Positions 37,348 to 47,865 of a DNA stretch of 64,000 bases are shown one piece after another; position 1 is the first letter of the stretch; each line of letters opens with the position of its first letter. Below the pieces are notes generated by a model. It was not told where the DNA came from. It ran no database searches and worked only from the letters and a program-made list of their open reading frames with translations. The translations under genes were made by a program, and so were the position numbers. The stretch covers positions 9,114,001 to 9,178,000 of the forward strand of contig OY992832.1 of NCBI GenBank assembly GCA_963921425.1, written 5' to 3'. This stretch comes from Dryas octopetala. Its lineage: Eukaryota; Streptophyta; Magnoliopsida; Rosales; Rosaceae.

Positions 37348-38616
37348 CTAATCAAGAAGCCCTGTGACTGGTGTAGCAAGTTGGGGTTCATATGCAAAAC
37401 CATGTAGTTCGCCATCAACCACACCATGAACATAAGGGCATGGAGGAATCCATTGCCACCTTTTCCTGCACATATCAAACAGCAATGCTTTATCAGAACC
37501 TGAAATCATAATAGTGATGAACTCTCCATGGCCAACACAGTGAAACCCATTTCCACTTTCCAACTCTGCAAATTGCACATAAAGCTGCTGTGGCATTCTC
37601 TCCATCTCTATCCATGTTGTTCCACATGCTTGCAAGCCCCAAATTCTCAAGCTCTTTGGTACATTGAGCTTACTCTTCTCAACTGCAGCAACCAAGAGCA
37701 GTCTTCCCCTGCTCTCCACCAAGCTTGGAGACCTTAGAAACCTTCTCATGGGAGCCTGAATCTTCCACCAATTATTTGCTGCAACATCATAAGCTAAAAC
37801 ACTGAATGGACTATAGTTCATGCAGTAGAATCTTCCTTGAACATGAACCATTCGACCCGATTCAAAGCTGCAGAGCCTTGGTAGGGAAGAAGTGGTTCCC
37901 CATAGTGAAAAGAACCCACCTCCATCAATATGAAAGCTTTCTGCAGTCAAGTTTTTCACAGCATATGGAGAAATCAAGTCATCTCCAGCAACAGTCACAT
38001 CTATGGAAGAAGGGCTGACACTTAAGCCTATGGAAGGGAAGAGACGTGATCTTTGAGTTGGAGGCAATGGTGTCAGAGAACCAACAATTGGGTTACATAG
38101 AAGTAGAGTCTTTGGACCAGCCTCATCTGAAACCCAACAGATCAAGCCACCTGAAGAAGAAGCAGGAGAGAACCCAGATGGAACCAGAGCAAAGGAAAGG
38201 CGGTACCATGCAACATCATAAGGATCAAAGAGATACCCTTCACAATTGGTACTACCCCTGGTTTCTCCATCGTTTCCTCCATTGTTATTCCTATATATGT
38301 AGCTTTTGAGGCTTTTGCGCTTGAAGAAGAGGAACCAATGGCGGCGTGGAGATAGTTGGAGGTACAATTCAAGAAAGGTGTTGGAGAACAAGAGACCATA
38401 CCATCTCTTGCAGACACATCGAGCTCGAAAAAAGGCTGGTGGTGGAAGAAAGGCGATCACACGGTCGAGCAGCCTCTGTGGGAGTTTGCTCCATATCCTA
38501 CTGTCCATCCAGGGACTACATGTACTGCTATTAGCAGCAGTAGTGTCACTAGGTCCAATACTAGTAGTGAAGGTGTAGGAGAAAGGAAAAGTGATAGAGG
38601 GATGAAAAGCTTCCAT
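37348..38616 (-). CDS. UFO: UNUSUAL FLORAL ORGANS (UFO) F-box protein
   Basis: A single intronless frame of 422 residues. The N-terminus has the family block FPFSYTFTTS, then WMDSRIWSKLPQRLLDRVIAF opening the F-box (about 41-88), with the CVCKRWY motif. A Kelch-like C-terminal half includes FPSIGLSVSPSSIDVTVAGD and SPYAVKNL, nearly identical to Arabidopsis UFO. UFO is the substrate adaptor of an SCF E3 complex and the partner of LEAFY in switching on class B floral genes; it acts in the nucleus of floral meristems. The frame ends GLLD then TAG, whereas Arabidopsis UFO continues QLTLPF; the codons after the stop here read LTIPFQ, so the tail appears lost to one substitution. The start gives the expected length at the N-terminus. 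Confidence 0.96.
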   Translation of the reverse strand: MEAFHPSITFPFSYTFTTSIGPSDTTAANSSTCSPWMDSRIWSKLPQRLLDRVIAFLPPPAFFRARCVCKRWYGLLFSNTFLELYLQLSPRRHWFLFFKRKSLKSYIYRNNNGGNDGETRGSTNCEGYLFDPYDVAWYRLSFALVPSGFSPASSSGGLICWVSDEAGPKTLLLCNPIVGSLTPLPPTQRSRLFPSIGLSVSPSSIDVTVAGDDLISPYAVKNLTAESFHIDGGGFFSLWGTTSSLPRLCSFESGRMVHVQGRFYCMNYSPFSVLAYDVAANNWWKIQAPMRRFLRSPSLVESRGRLLLVAAVEKSKLNVPKSLRIWGLQACGTTWIEMERMPQQLYVQFAELESGNGFHCVGHGEFITIMISGSDKALLFDMCRKRWQWIPPCPYVHGVVDGELHGFAYEPQLATPVTGLLD

Positions 38617-40100
38617 ATATGTTTATGGTAAGGGCTTGGAAGTGAAATTTGCCTAGATTTTAGAACTTGTTCAGTGGAAATAAAGCAAAGAAATGGAGGG
38701 AATTGAAGAGTGAGCTAATTGTGGAAATAGAGGCTTACATATGCATGCTTGCTTTTTTCATGTTAAAAAGTGGAAATTTGTTTTGGTTTCACTAAGAGAG
38801 TAAGGTGGGTTTGATGTGTTTGGAGAAAGTTTAGGAATTGTGTACATAAAAATGGAAAATCTCAGGTGGGTTTTTAAGAAGGCATTGATCCTATTGGGGA
38901 GAACAAGAAGGTTTCTGGTATGGTAACTGCAAGAGAGTGCTGACAGTGTTAACTTTCATGGGATTAGAAAGAAGGGGGTCCCTGGCCACAAAAGAAAGAA
39001 AGAAGGGGGTTGAAGCTAGGAGAAGGTGCTAAAAGGTCACCACATATATAGAAGAAAAGATCACTGTTGTGAAATCAAAGAAGAAAGTTGTACAGGTAGC
39101 CAAAATAACTCATGGAGTCATGGGGCTTTGGCTTTGTTGCTTTGTTGCTTTGTTTTGGGTGGGGTGGACAAGTCTGAGTGGTGTATGCATATATATAGGA
39201 TGATCTTGGTCTCTATCTTGCTCTGTTTTCTCTTTGCATATTGGTTTCTTTCGTATTTCCTTTTGTGAGAGAGAGAAACGAGCGCAGTGATTCTGATGGA
39301 TGCATCTGTCATTTTAGAGTTGTTTTGTCAAGGCCGAGGTAGCTAAGACAAGTGCAACTTTAAAAGAGTGGGAGAGAGAGAATAAAGAACTGATTGTTCA
39401 CACCACACGTACGAACTTTCCAAGTGAATGCAGAAATTAAACTTTCCACGAGTGATGAATAGCCTAAAGGGACAAGTACATGAACCATGAAGAAGGTTAA
39501 TCATTTTATATGCAGCAGTAAGCTGATACATAAACATTAAAATGTATGGTACTTTCTATCCTGGCATTCAAGTGTCACCTTAGGGAAAGACAAACGAGTT
39601 TGGAGCCTCCAATTGTGTTGGCATCAGGCACGGAAAGCATTATCTACCAAGTTTGATATCAAATGTTGGTTAGGAACTAGTAATTATTTTGTGGGCAGCA
39701 AGACCTAACTTTTTTAATGACAAATGCTAAGAACTAGTGACAGAGACATCATCCTGCATAATAGAGAGGAGCCAGTTAGAGCTCTCTTCTACCCAACAAG
39801 AACAAGCCTGACTAGACAAGATAAATTTTTCCCAAGAGTGAGCCACACTCTGTTACACACCTATATTGCCAACATAATTACCTTATATTTGCTAAAGTAT
39901 TTTGACAAGGGATTTGGGATTAAGATGAAATTTACAATCTCATCTTCTAAACTACTTTGTTTGGAAACTAATTAAAGAGGGGGTTTGAGGAATTTGAAGA
40001 TGGGATTTAGAGCCTAGACTTAGATTTTTAAATTTAAATTTCACTTCAATAAGTGTTATTTATAAATTTTATGACAATGAAACATATCCCAAATCATGGC
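38617..40100 (-). other. Upstream (promoter) region of UFO
   Basis: No gene seen. TATA-like runs on the minus strand occur near 39040-39055 and 39186-39198. The rest is AT-rich with purine runs (38980-39010, 39270-39290, 39360-39385). UFO has long, complex promoters in other species, so regulatory sites are expected here, but I can name none with confidence. Confidence 0.4.
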
Positions 40101-40385
40101 TTCTGGACTCCATACTTAGAATTAGAACCTCTAAATCGGAATTTGAAATTACAAACATGACACTCCGAACACGAGACCCTAGACCTAAAAATTTAAGCTT
40201 AGGACCCCGAACCTAGGACTTCTGATTTGGGCCCTTATACCTGGAATCACTTAGGACTCTAAACTTAAGAACCGAGGACTTCGGACCCAAAACCCCTAAT
40301 AACAAGTAACAAGGGACCTTAGACTCCAAACTTGCGAACTTCGAACCCAAACCCTATACCCTAGGGATCCAGACCCCAAACTCGA
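40101..40385. repeat. Degenerate telomere-like CCCTAGAC/CCCAAACT repeat tract
   Basis: Short variants of GACCCTAGAC, GGACCCCGAACCTAGGA, GGACTCTAAACTT and GAACCCAAACCCTA recur every 15-25 bases over nearly 300 bases. This resembles decayed plant telomere-like (CCCTAAA) or related low-complexity repeats. There is no coding signal. Confidence 0.55.
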
Positions 40386-40701
40386 TGCCGGATTATAATA
40401 ATGATTATTAATTTATTACTATTAATAATATAACCCAAATTAGAATAATTATTATTTGGGTAATTTGTATTATTATTACATTTTGACCTTGTGCAAGAGA
40501 CATGATGCAAGCCTCTAATGCAGGTGGGTGTATGACACAAAGACTTTGTCAGCTCATACGTCCAATCCAATCTCATTGATGGGTTGTAGCTTGCAGTTGT
40601 GGCGTGAACAACGAAAAACTTTATTTTGAAGATCAGCTGCGCAGTCCCAGCTTTGAAGTGTACTCAGAGTACTTGTCACAGACACAAGTCCAAATTATAA
40701 T

Positions 40702-40702
<1 letters not shown>

Positions 40703-40742
<40 letters not shown>
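40703..40742. repeat. (CT)n microsatellite
   Basis: About 20 CT units in intergenic DNA. Confidence 0.95.
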
Positions 40743-40744
<2 letters not shown>

Positions 40745-41544
40745 GGTGTAAATAAGTTGTGGTGCTGTGTTCTGAGTGCTCCTTTCTCTTTTCTGTGAGT
40801 CATAATATTCCCTTTCTGTAAGCCCTTTGGCTTTTGTTTGGTTTTGTTAAGGGAACCAAATCTAAGTCAGAACAATCACCATGTCTTGTTTCTGTCAATC
40901 TATTTAGTATTATCATTTGTCTCAGAGTTTATGCTTCAAAAATAGAAAAAGTTGGGCTGCTCAGATATGGAAATTTATTTCCTCCCTCAAGAAATTTCTA
41001 TATCTAGAAAAAGCTTTACTCCTCAAATTTAGAAATTGTGTTTCCCTTCAAGCAACCCCTGTACAACTGTACAAGTACCTCTCTTTCTCTCTCTCTCATT
41101 TTTTTTTTTTTTTCAAAGTTAATTTTTCCCTTCGGCTACCCTTGGCCTCAGTTTCTGTTTGTTTCCAGTTTGCTTCTAAGATTTCGTTTCTGATTATTTG
41201 GTTGGCTCTTTGACTTGCCCAAAATTTTATGGAGTTTCTTTAACTGTTACTTTACCTTATTGAGTGAATGATGATTAAAATATCAGTACAAATGAGATGC
41301 TCAAACCACAAAATGAATTTAATTATTAATTTATTAGTATAGCAAATTATAAATAATTCAATAAAATATTTGAAAATTTCATAATAGTCAAAATACAATT
41401 TGAGTTCTCATAATGATCACATGCAAATATTTACTAATTACATAATACTATAATAATCAATGGACCCAGCCCAATGGCCCTATACTATTTTTAGTGTTAA
41501 ATTACTAACATACCCTTAAAAAATGGTTTGACTCAAATTTTAAA
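40743..41544. other. Intergenic region, no gene seen
   Basis: AT-rich. Contains a CT-rich stretch with a T run near 41085-41115. No protein or RNA recognised. Confidence 0.4.
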
Positions 41545-41765
41545 ATAGTGACCGTGTGATAGTTACTAAGTCTAAAAACTGTGTGACAGTTTTCAATTAA
41601 AAATCGGTAATTCTGTAATAGTTACCAATTTTAAAAAAAGTGATCGTGTGATAATTATCAATTAAAAAATATAAAAATGGTAACTGTGTGATAATTATTA
41701 ATTAAAAATAATAATTGTGTGACAATTATCAATTAAAAAACATAAAAACGGTAACTATCATACCA
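41545..41765. repeat. Degenerate tandem repeat, about 50-bp unit
   Basis: Units of the form GTGTGATAATTATCAATTAAAAA followed by ATAAAAATGGTAACT recur about four to five times with substitutions and length changes. Confidence 0.65.
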
Positions 41766-43279
41766 ATTAAAACAAGTATTTGGTTGTTTTTGATATGTAA
41801 TTTTAAAAATTGGACATTGGTTATGTCAGTACAGTAACAAGATCCGTAAATTTTTAAAATTTTTATCCAGTTGTTAATTGAGTGTCAGCCTATCAGGTGT
41901 ACAGTACTACTTTATTCTACTTATCTCACAGGTCTCACCTAACAAAACTAACAATAGGTGCCTTTTGACAATAGGAATAAGGGCTTTTCGGTAACTTTTG
42001 GATCGACCCTTTGGAGTTTGCAAGAAACTTTTTTTTTTTTTTGGCCACTAAACTGAACTAGTGAAGTATGTTTTTGAACTCGACCTCTTTGATTCATTTT
42101 CGTATATTTATTCGTGTACAAGCAATTATCTAAGGTATTAAGTTAAATCTCAAATGGGGGACTCAACTAAAGTTGAAGGCCTCGTTTTACAAGTTGGTCT
42201 AGAATCTCAAAAGAACACTGAAATTAAAGAAATGGAAAGAGTATTCACACAGTAGGAATAAAGAATACACAAAGTCTTATGTATGTTGACAAATGATTAA
42301 AAAATTAATGATAATAATAATAATAAGATGTTACAAAAATAGTGTAAATTAACATAGTGATTTTATGAAAAATAAGACAAGGAATTTCACTCACATACGA
42401 GTATACGACTTTTATTAGTATTTTGGCCTTTCCCTCTTATAGTTGAAAAAACTTACCTGCATATGTTGTTTACAATAAGTGTCTCATATATATGATCATG
42501 AGTGAGTCACATGATGTACTAAACGTGAGACATTCATTATATATAACAAGTTGAGACATTAAAATATAAGAACCTCCTCTCTCCTATATTTATGACGATG
42601 CCACATTAATATAGGGAAGTTCTCCATAGATAGAAATCTCAAAAACTGAAAGTCTGAAATTAGGAAGATTTTTTTATCTTCCTTTCGTGGTGCAGCAGCA
42701 GGACCCATCAACAAAACAAACCCTCCTTTCCAATTTTGAATACCCAAAATACCCTTACCTATCCCTGCCTGGAAACCCAGAATACTGTTACCGATGATCA
42801 TCATCTAATTAAGAAAACAACCCCTCTATCCCAACCTAAAATAAAATAAATTATCTAACAGAGAGAAGTAAAATCAACACAATAAAAAAAAAAAATTGTT
42901 TAGACCACATGCATGACAACCGTAGTCATGTAAAACATTATGTTTTACTAAATAATCATTGAATCTCTAAGTTTTTAAAATGGATATTCAACACATATTA
43001 GGATAAAATCCACCCATATGTTTTGTGAAATCTTCTAACAATCCCACATCCCTTGGGTTTGTTAGTATATATAGGATCTTACAGTCCCTTTGGGTTTGCA
43101 TAAAAGTTTACAATCGCTTGGGTTTACATAAGATAAGAGCCTACGATCCTAGGGTTTGCAAAAAACACCGACCAACCTCTTAATTGGGCCCAAGGGCCCA
43201 ACCTATCTTACAAAAATTGCATTGGTTCGTTTCCTGATCATTTCTGAAGCTGAAGAATATATCGTTAGATTTGATTAAT
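41766..43279. other. Intergenic region with minor repeats
   Basis: No gene seen. 43040-43165 carries three to four diverged units of a 35-40 base repeat around CTTGGGTTTGCATAA. It ends with CCCGCCAC at 43280-43287, the left target-site copy of the hAT-type element. Confidence 0.5.
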
Positions 43280-43287
43280 CCCGCCAC

Positions 43288-43939
43288 CTAGGAAGCACCG
43301 ATACTCCAATTTTTTGAGGTATGCCGTATCGGATACCTTGATAGCACCGATACGCACTAGATACGGGGATACGCGTATCCAAAGCATGCTATACGTATCT
43401 GTTGACTTTGACTACTCGATACGGCTACAATACTCCAGCGATACTTCTCTGATACGGTCTCGATACGTCTGGGATATTTTTTCAAGTTTTTTTGTAAAAA
43501 TAGGGGGTCTAATCACAATTTTAGAAACTTTACAAAGATCAGATCATTAGAGCCCTAATTCAAGTATTCAACGCATCCATCACTATTCATGTGCAAAATA
43601 GAAAAGGAAGCAGAAAAACCTGTTTTCGAGCAGCCATCGTCGTCGCGATCTGTGTCGCTGTCGTGGAGGTTAGCTTACTGCTTGCGTAGTTGCGTTGAGT
43701 AATCTGGTTAGCTTGCATGGTTGGGTTGGCTCTGTTTGTTTTTTTTATAACTCTGAAATCTGAATAGTATTGGATTTAGATGATATTTGATTTTTTTTTT
43801 TTAAGTTTAAATATATAGATATATTATTTTAATATCCGTATCGGAGCCGTATCGGTGCTCTTATTTTTTAGAAATTTGCCGTATTGCGTATCGGTGTGGT
43901 GTCACGTATCGGTGCCGTACACGTATCGATGCTTCCTAG
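43288..43939. mobile_element. Non-autonomous hAT-type DNA transposon with 8-bp target duplication
   Basis: The element begins CTAGGAAGCACCGATAC and ends GTATCGATGCTTCCTAG, a terminal inverted repeat of about 17 bases with one mismatch. CCCGCCAC stands immediately on both sides (43280-43287 and 43940-43947), the 8-bp duplication made by hAT transposases. Both ends are packed with variants of CGTATCGG/CGATACG in each orientation, like the subterminal transposase-binding repeats of hAT elements. At 652 bp it has no transposase. Confidence 0.88.
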
Positions 43940-43947
43940 CCCGCCAC

Positions 43948-45229
43948 TTTTGAAAATTGCAAACTTCACCCATGAACTTCACGCACGTTGGCCCCCCCAA
44001 AAGTTTACTCACCTGCGTTCACTGAACAAAACCCTTCTACAAGAAAAGCCGAATTAAGCTTCCAGATTAGAGCTTCGGAACTAAGTACCATTTTGATCAT
44101 GCAATTGATAAATCCCAAATGACATGAATCATGGTTTGGTCAGCATTATAAATCCCAAATGACATTTATGGTCAATTGGCCATCCAATTATTAGCTACAA
44201 TGTCAACTGTGAGTGTAAGTCTGTCACTTTATTTTTCTCCTAATAATTCCTTCCCATCTTGATGTTAAGATGCCTTGTTGCATTTAGAAGTCTTTGGTCA
44301 TGGTTAAATATTATTCAGTGAGGAGTAGGCCAAAATGGCACAGATTTTGGCACCCCCTTCACAGTGGCAGATGAGAATTACAAAGATCGAGCTCAACCAC
44401 TTCTAGTCCTATGACAGCAAAGATGTGGAGTACGTTCCTTGCTTTTCAAGCAGAACAAGAGAGAAGCAACTAAGAGCTCTGCTAAATTCAAAGTGTTTGC
44501 TGTCAAAGAAGAAAGTACGATAAACTGTCTTGAGGGTCTACTAAATTTTGACTTTACTCCATACATTGACAAGATCGGAGTACATTTGGTAAATCTTATC
44601 TTCTCTGCTAACATATGATATTCATAGTGCATGCATGTTCGCACTTGTAAACTATCACCAACTGAAAGCAATTATGATTGGAATTTCAACTTTTTCTTTT
44701 TTCTTTTTCTTAATGGAGTGTAAATAGAATATCAATTTGAAAGTTAGATCACTTAGCTAGTCCTATGTCTCATATACCAAGCTATAAGATAATATTGGGA
44801 GGCAAGTGCCCCGTAATGCATCAATGACCAATTCAATATTTGTTTATTTGGAGATCGAAAAACTGCCACGCATTATATTCCCGTAACTATAATATTATTG
44901 ATTGCCAAGAAAGAGAAATACAATATAGAAGGGGCTTTTTTCTTTGATATATTCAAATTGACGAATTCTCATGAATGAATCACGCTCTTATATATATATA
45001 TTTAGATTTAAATTATTTTTTAATTTTGCTAACTTTTTAACTATAGAGTGTTATGTGTTTTTATAACAATTTATGATTTACATTTATTTAGAGCTATAAT
45101 CATTAAATCAAAATAATTAAAAATAAGAAAACGTGTGTAATTCAACCATAGAAACATAAAAAACTTAAAAAAAATAAAAAAACAAGAAAACCATAAGCCC
45201 AAACCAGCCTCCCTCCCCAACCTCCTACC

Positions 45230-45232
<3 letters not shown>
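43948..45232. other. Intergenic region, no gene seen
   Basis: AT-rich. A 20-base direct repeat (ATAAATCCCAAATGACAT) occurs at about 44109 and 44151. No coding or RNA gene recognised. Confidence 0.45.

Positions 45233-45273
<41 letters not shown>
45233..45273. repeat. (CT)n microsatellite upstream of the UGT gene
   Basis: About 20 CT units, 295 bases before the UGT start codon, possibly in its promoter or leader. Confidence 0.95.
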
Positions 45274-45275
<2 letters not shown>

Positions 45276-45567
45276 TCTCCCTCTCTTCTCTGCAGATCGG
45301 TCCCATAACTCCACGTCCGATCTGCATAATTAAGCATTTACGTCCAAATCACGCGGGCGTACCTTTCTATATGGTGACCAAAAACCATGAATTTAGATAT
45401 ACTCCAAATATAATAATATGCATGTTATAAATTTAAAATTCCAAAGTTTGTGCCCATTATTTTATTCATCTATAACTAAGCTCATTCATTGGAGTATTGG
45501 ACCACTCCATCACCATTTGTGCCCCTAAATTCCAAAAGAGATAACACCCACCACCATTACAGACACC

Positions 45568-47013
45568 ATGACCAGCAAGTCGCACGTGGTCTTCATTTCA
45601 ACTCCCGGAATCGGAAACCAACTCCCACTCATCGAGTTCGCCCAGCTCCTAGTCAATCATGACCGTCGATTCCACGCCACCATCCTCATCATCACCATGC
45701 CCCAAAGACCCATCGTCACCACCTACATCCAATCCCGTGCCGCCACGACCTCAAACATCCGCTTCATCCACCTCCCCACAGTGGACCCGCCCGCACCCGA
45801 TCACTACCAGTCCTCCATGGGCGGCCTATCCCTTCTCATACAAAAATATAAACCCCACGTAAAGGACGCAATCGCCAACCTCATGTTGACCGAGTCCACT
45901 GAGTCAACCCACTCAACTTCTAACTCCAACCGAGTTGTTGGGTTCTTCGTTGACATGTTTTGTACGTCCATGATTGACGTTGCCAACGAGCTTGACATTC
46001 CTTGTTACCTTTTTTTTGCTTCTCCGACGACTTTTTTGAGTTTCATGCTTCACCTTCCAGTCTTAGACGCCCAATCCCCCGCTGAGTTTGCTGACTCGGG
46101 TACCGAGTTGAGCATACCGGGTTTCGTTAACTCGGTGCCTCCGTCCGTGTTGCCTACGGCGGTGTTGAATAAAAAGGGGGATGCGTACTCATGGTATTTA
46201 TCCCATGCGGGAAGGTACACCGAAACGAAGGGTATTGTTGTGAATACGTTTAAGGAACTGGAGCCACATGCGCTTCATTCATTGGCTACAAGCCAGATGC
46301 CACGGGTTTACCCGATTGGGCCGATTGTTGATCTTAATGGGTCGACCCGATGGCAGGATCCAGACCGATTTGAAAGTGTCATGAGATGGCTTGACGACCA
46401 GCCTGCATCGTCAGTGGTGTTGCTATGTTTTGGAAGCATGGGGAGTCTTAGTGGGCCTCAGGTGAGAGAGATAGCATTTGGGCTTGAAAGGGCCGGGGTT
46501 CGTTTCTTATGGGCATTGCGTGAGCCACCCAAGTCTCAATTGGAACTCCCGAACGACCCAATGAATGTTGACCAAGTGTTACCAAATGGGTTCTTGGAAC
46601 GGACGTGTAACTTGGGCTTGGTGTGTGGGTGGGTTCCGCAAGTGAAGATCTTGGCCCACCAGGCGATCGGAGGGTTCATATCGCATTGCGGTTGGAACTC
46701 GATTTTGGAGAGCTTGTGGTATGGTGTACCGATTGCCACGTGGCCGGTTTACGCGGAGCAACAAATGAATGCATTTGAGATGGTGAAGGAATTGGGATTA
46801 GCAATGGAGATTAGGTTGGATTATAGGGAGGGTAGTGATTTGGTGTTGGCAGAGGAGGTGGAGAGAGGCATAAAGTGCTTGATGAAGGATGACAATGTGG
46901 TGAGAGCTAAAGTGAAACACATGAGAGAGAAGAGTAGGATCGCTTTGATGGAAAATGGGTCTTCATACCAAGCATTAGGAACTTTAATTGAGGAATTAAT
47001 GCCCAAGATATAA
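45568..47013 (+). CDS. UGT71-family UDP-glycosyltransferase with atypical catalytic residue
   Basis: An intronless frame of 481 residues, full length for a plant family-1 glycosyltransferase. The C-terminal PSPG box is complete at 355-398, from WVPQVKILAH to WPVYAEQ; its last Gln favours UDP-glucose as donor. The acceptor-binding N-terminal half and blocks such as VNTFKELEPHAL, LCFGSMGSLSGPQ and GVRFLWALREPP fit the UGT71 group, whose members glucosylate phenolics, flavonoids, abscisic acid or phloretin. The acceptor here cannot be named. The helix that should start PGxGH reads TPGIGNQ, so Asn17 stands where the catalytic base His lies in UGT71G1 (His22). The partner Asp is kept (Asp129 in FVDMFCTSMIDV). 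The enzyme should act in the cytosol. With no frame damage, it looks expressed, but activity is uncertain. Confidence 0.93.
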   Translation: MTSKSHVVFISTPGIGNQLPLIEFAQLLVNHDRRFHATILIITMPQRPIVTTYIQSRAATTSNIRFIHLPTVDPPAPDHYQSSMGGLSLLIQKYKPHVKDAIANLMLTESTESTHSTSNSNRVVGFFVDMFCTSMIDVANELDIPCYLFFASPTTFLSFMLHLPVLDAQSPAEFADSGTELSIPGFVNSVPPSVLPTAVLNKKGDAYSWYLSHAGRYTETKGIVVNTFKELEPHALHSLATSQMPRVYPIGPIVDLNGSTRWQDPDRFESVMRWLDDQPASSVVLLCFGSMGSLSGPQVREIAFGLERAGVRFLWALREPPKSQLELPNDPMNVDQVLPNGFLERTCNLGLVCGWVPQVKILAHQAIGGFISHCGWNSILESLWYGVPIATWPVYAEQQMNAFEMVKELGLAMEIRLDYREGSDLVLAEEVERGIKCLMKDDNVVRAKVKHMREKSRIALMENGSSYQALGTLIEELMPKI

Positions 47014-47282
47014 GGTCTCTATTTGTATTTCTTTTTCCTACACACTATTGTGAATGAGGATTTATTAATCCAAGGGTCTAAGAAACTTGCTTGGTTTGGT
47101 TTCATTAAATCAGCTTAGTGAACAACTTGAGAATTTCATACCATGATGTTTAGACTTCAATTATATAACAAAACATTTTAATGATCTGTTACTACTTACA
47201 TCTTAGCGAGTGGGTGCGTATACCATAGCAAAGGTTTATCGACAAAGACAGCAAGAGACTACAACAAGATCATGTTCATTTA
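47014..47282. other. UGT 3' region and spacer before U2 gene 1
   Basis: No further gene seen; ends at the USE of the first U2 gene. Confidence 0.5.
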
Positions 47283-47334
47283 GTCCCATATCGACTAGCT
47301 TGAGAAAGGTTAAGCAAAGACACAGATATAAAAG
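47283..47334 (+). promoter_or_regulatory. Plant snRNA promoter: USE and TATA, U2 gene 1
   Basis: GTCCCATATCG (47283-47293) matches the plant upstream sequence element RTCCCACATCG with one change. A TATA element (ATATAAAAG) begins at 47326, about 33 bases after it, the spacing used for RNA polymerase II snRNA genes. Confidence 0.85.
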
Positions 47335-47358
47335 AGGCTGCACGGGACGTTGATTAGC

Positions 47359-47551
47359 ATACCTTTCTCGGCCTTTTGGCTAAGATCAAGTGTAGTATCT
47401 GTTCTTATCAGTTTAATATCTGATATGTGGCTCAAGGGCCACACGATATTAAATTAATTTTTTTCAAGGGGAAGACCCACTACAGTAGCTTGCTGCTGGG
47501 GTCTTCAAGCGTCGCCCATGCGTTGCACTACTGCACGGGCGTGGCGCACCC
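47359..47551 (+). ncRNA. U2: U2 spliceosomal snRNA, gene 1
   Basis: The 193-base sequence begins ATACCTTTCTCGGCCTTTTG, the standard plant U2 5' end. It contains the branch-point pairing segment GTGTAGTATCTGTTC, the stem IIa region, and an Sm site (AATTTTTTT) before the 3' stem-loops III and IV. U2 binds the intron branch site in the spliceosome. Compared with the second copy at 49273, stem III uses GAAGACCC/GGGTCTTC instead of GATGGTCC/GGGCCATC, so paired bases changed together. A plant promoter precedes it and a 3' box follows, so the gene looks functional. Confidence 0.96.
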
Positions 47552-47561
47552 AACCAAATCT

Positions 47562-47568
47562 AGTTCAA
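47562..47568 (+). terminator. snRNA 3' box, U2 gene 1
   Basis: AGTTCAA preceded by CA-rich sequence fits the plant 3'-end signal CA(N)3-10AGTNNAA, 11 bases after the RNA end. Confidence 0.75.
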
Positions 47569-47631
47569 CATTTCTATTTTAAGCCGATATCTTTTGACTT
47601 TTGTTAGCTGGTCTTTGTTTGATGTTTTAAT

Positions 47632-47722
47632 GCACAACTACCCATGTTAGTCAAGAGAAACATTGTCATTAATACCAAGGAGGCAAGGAATGGAGAAACA
47701 TTGTCATTAATACCAAGGAATG
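47632..47722. repeat. Short tandem duplication
   Basis: GAGAAACATTGTCATTAATA with its flank CCAAGGA occurs twice in a row, about 37 bases apart. Confidence 0.8.
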
Positions 47723-47865
47723 ATTTTTGTTTTTTGGGCTACCGAAATTTTAAGGTCATGAAAGTCAAATAAAATAATAAAATAAAAGATATTAAAATTT
47801 ACAAATATTATATCTCACTATAATATAAACAAAATTACATTACAAATATTATATTGTATTAAAAA

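Noticed and set aside
37528-38631. Plus-strand open frames opposite UFO
   Set aside because: Shadow frames of the UFO coding sequence on the other strand.
44393-44671. 92-codon minus-strand frame upstream of the UGT gene
   Set aside because: No family resemblance and no supporting promoter or splice context.
45142-45327. Minus-strand frame with Arg-Glu repeats
   Set aside because: Translation of the CT microsatellite.
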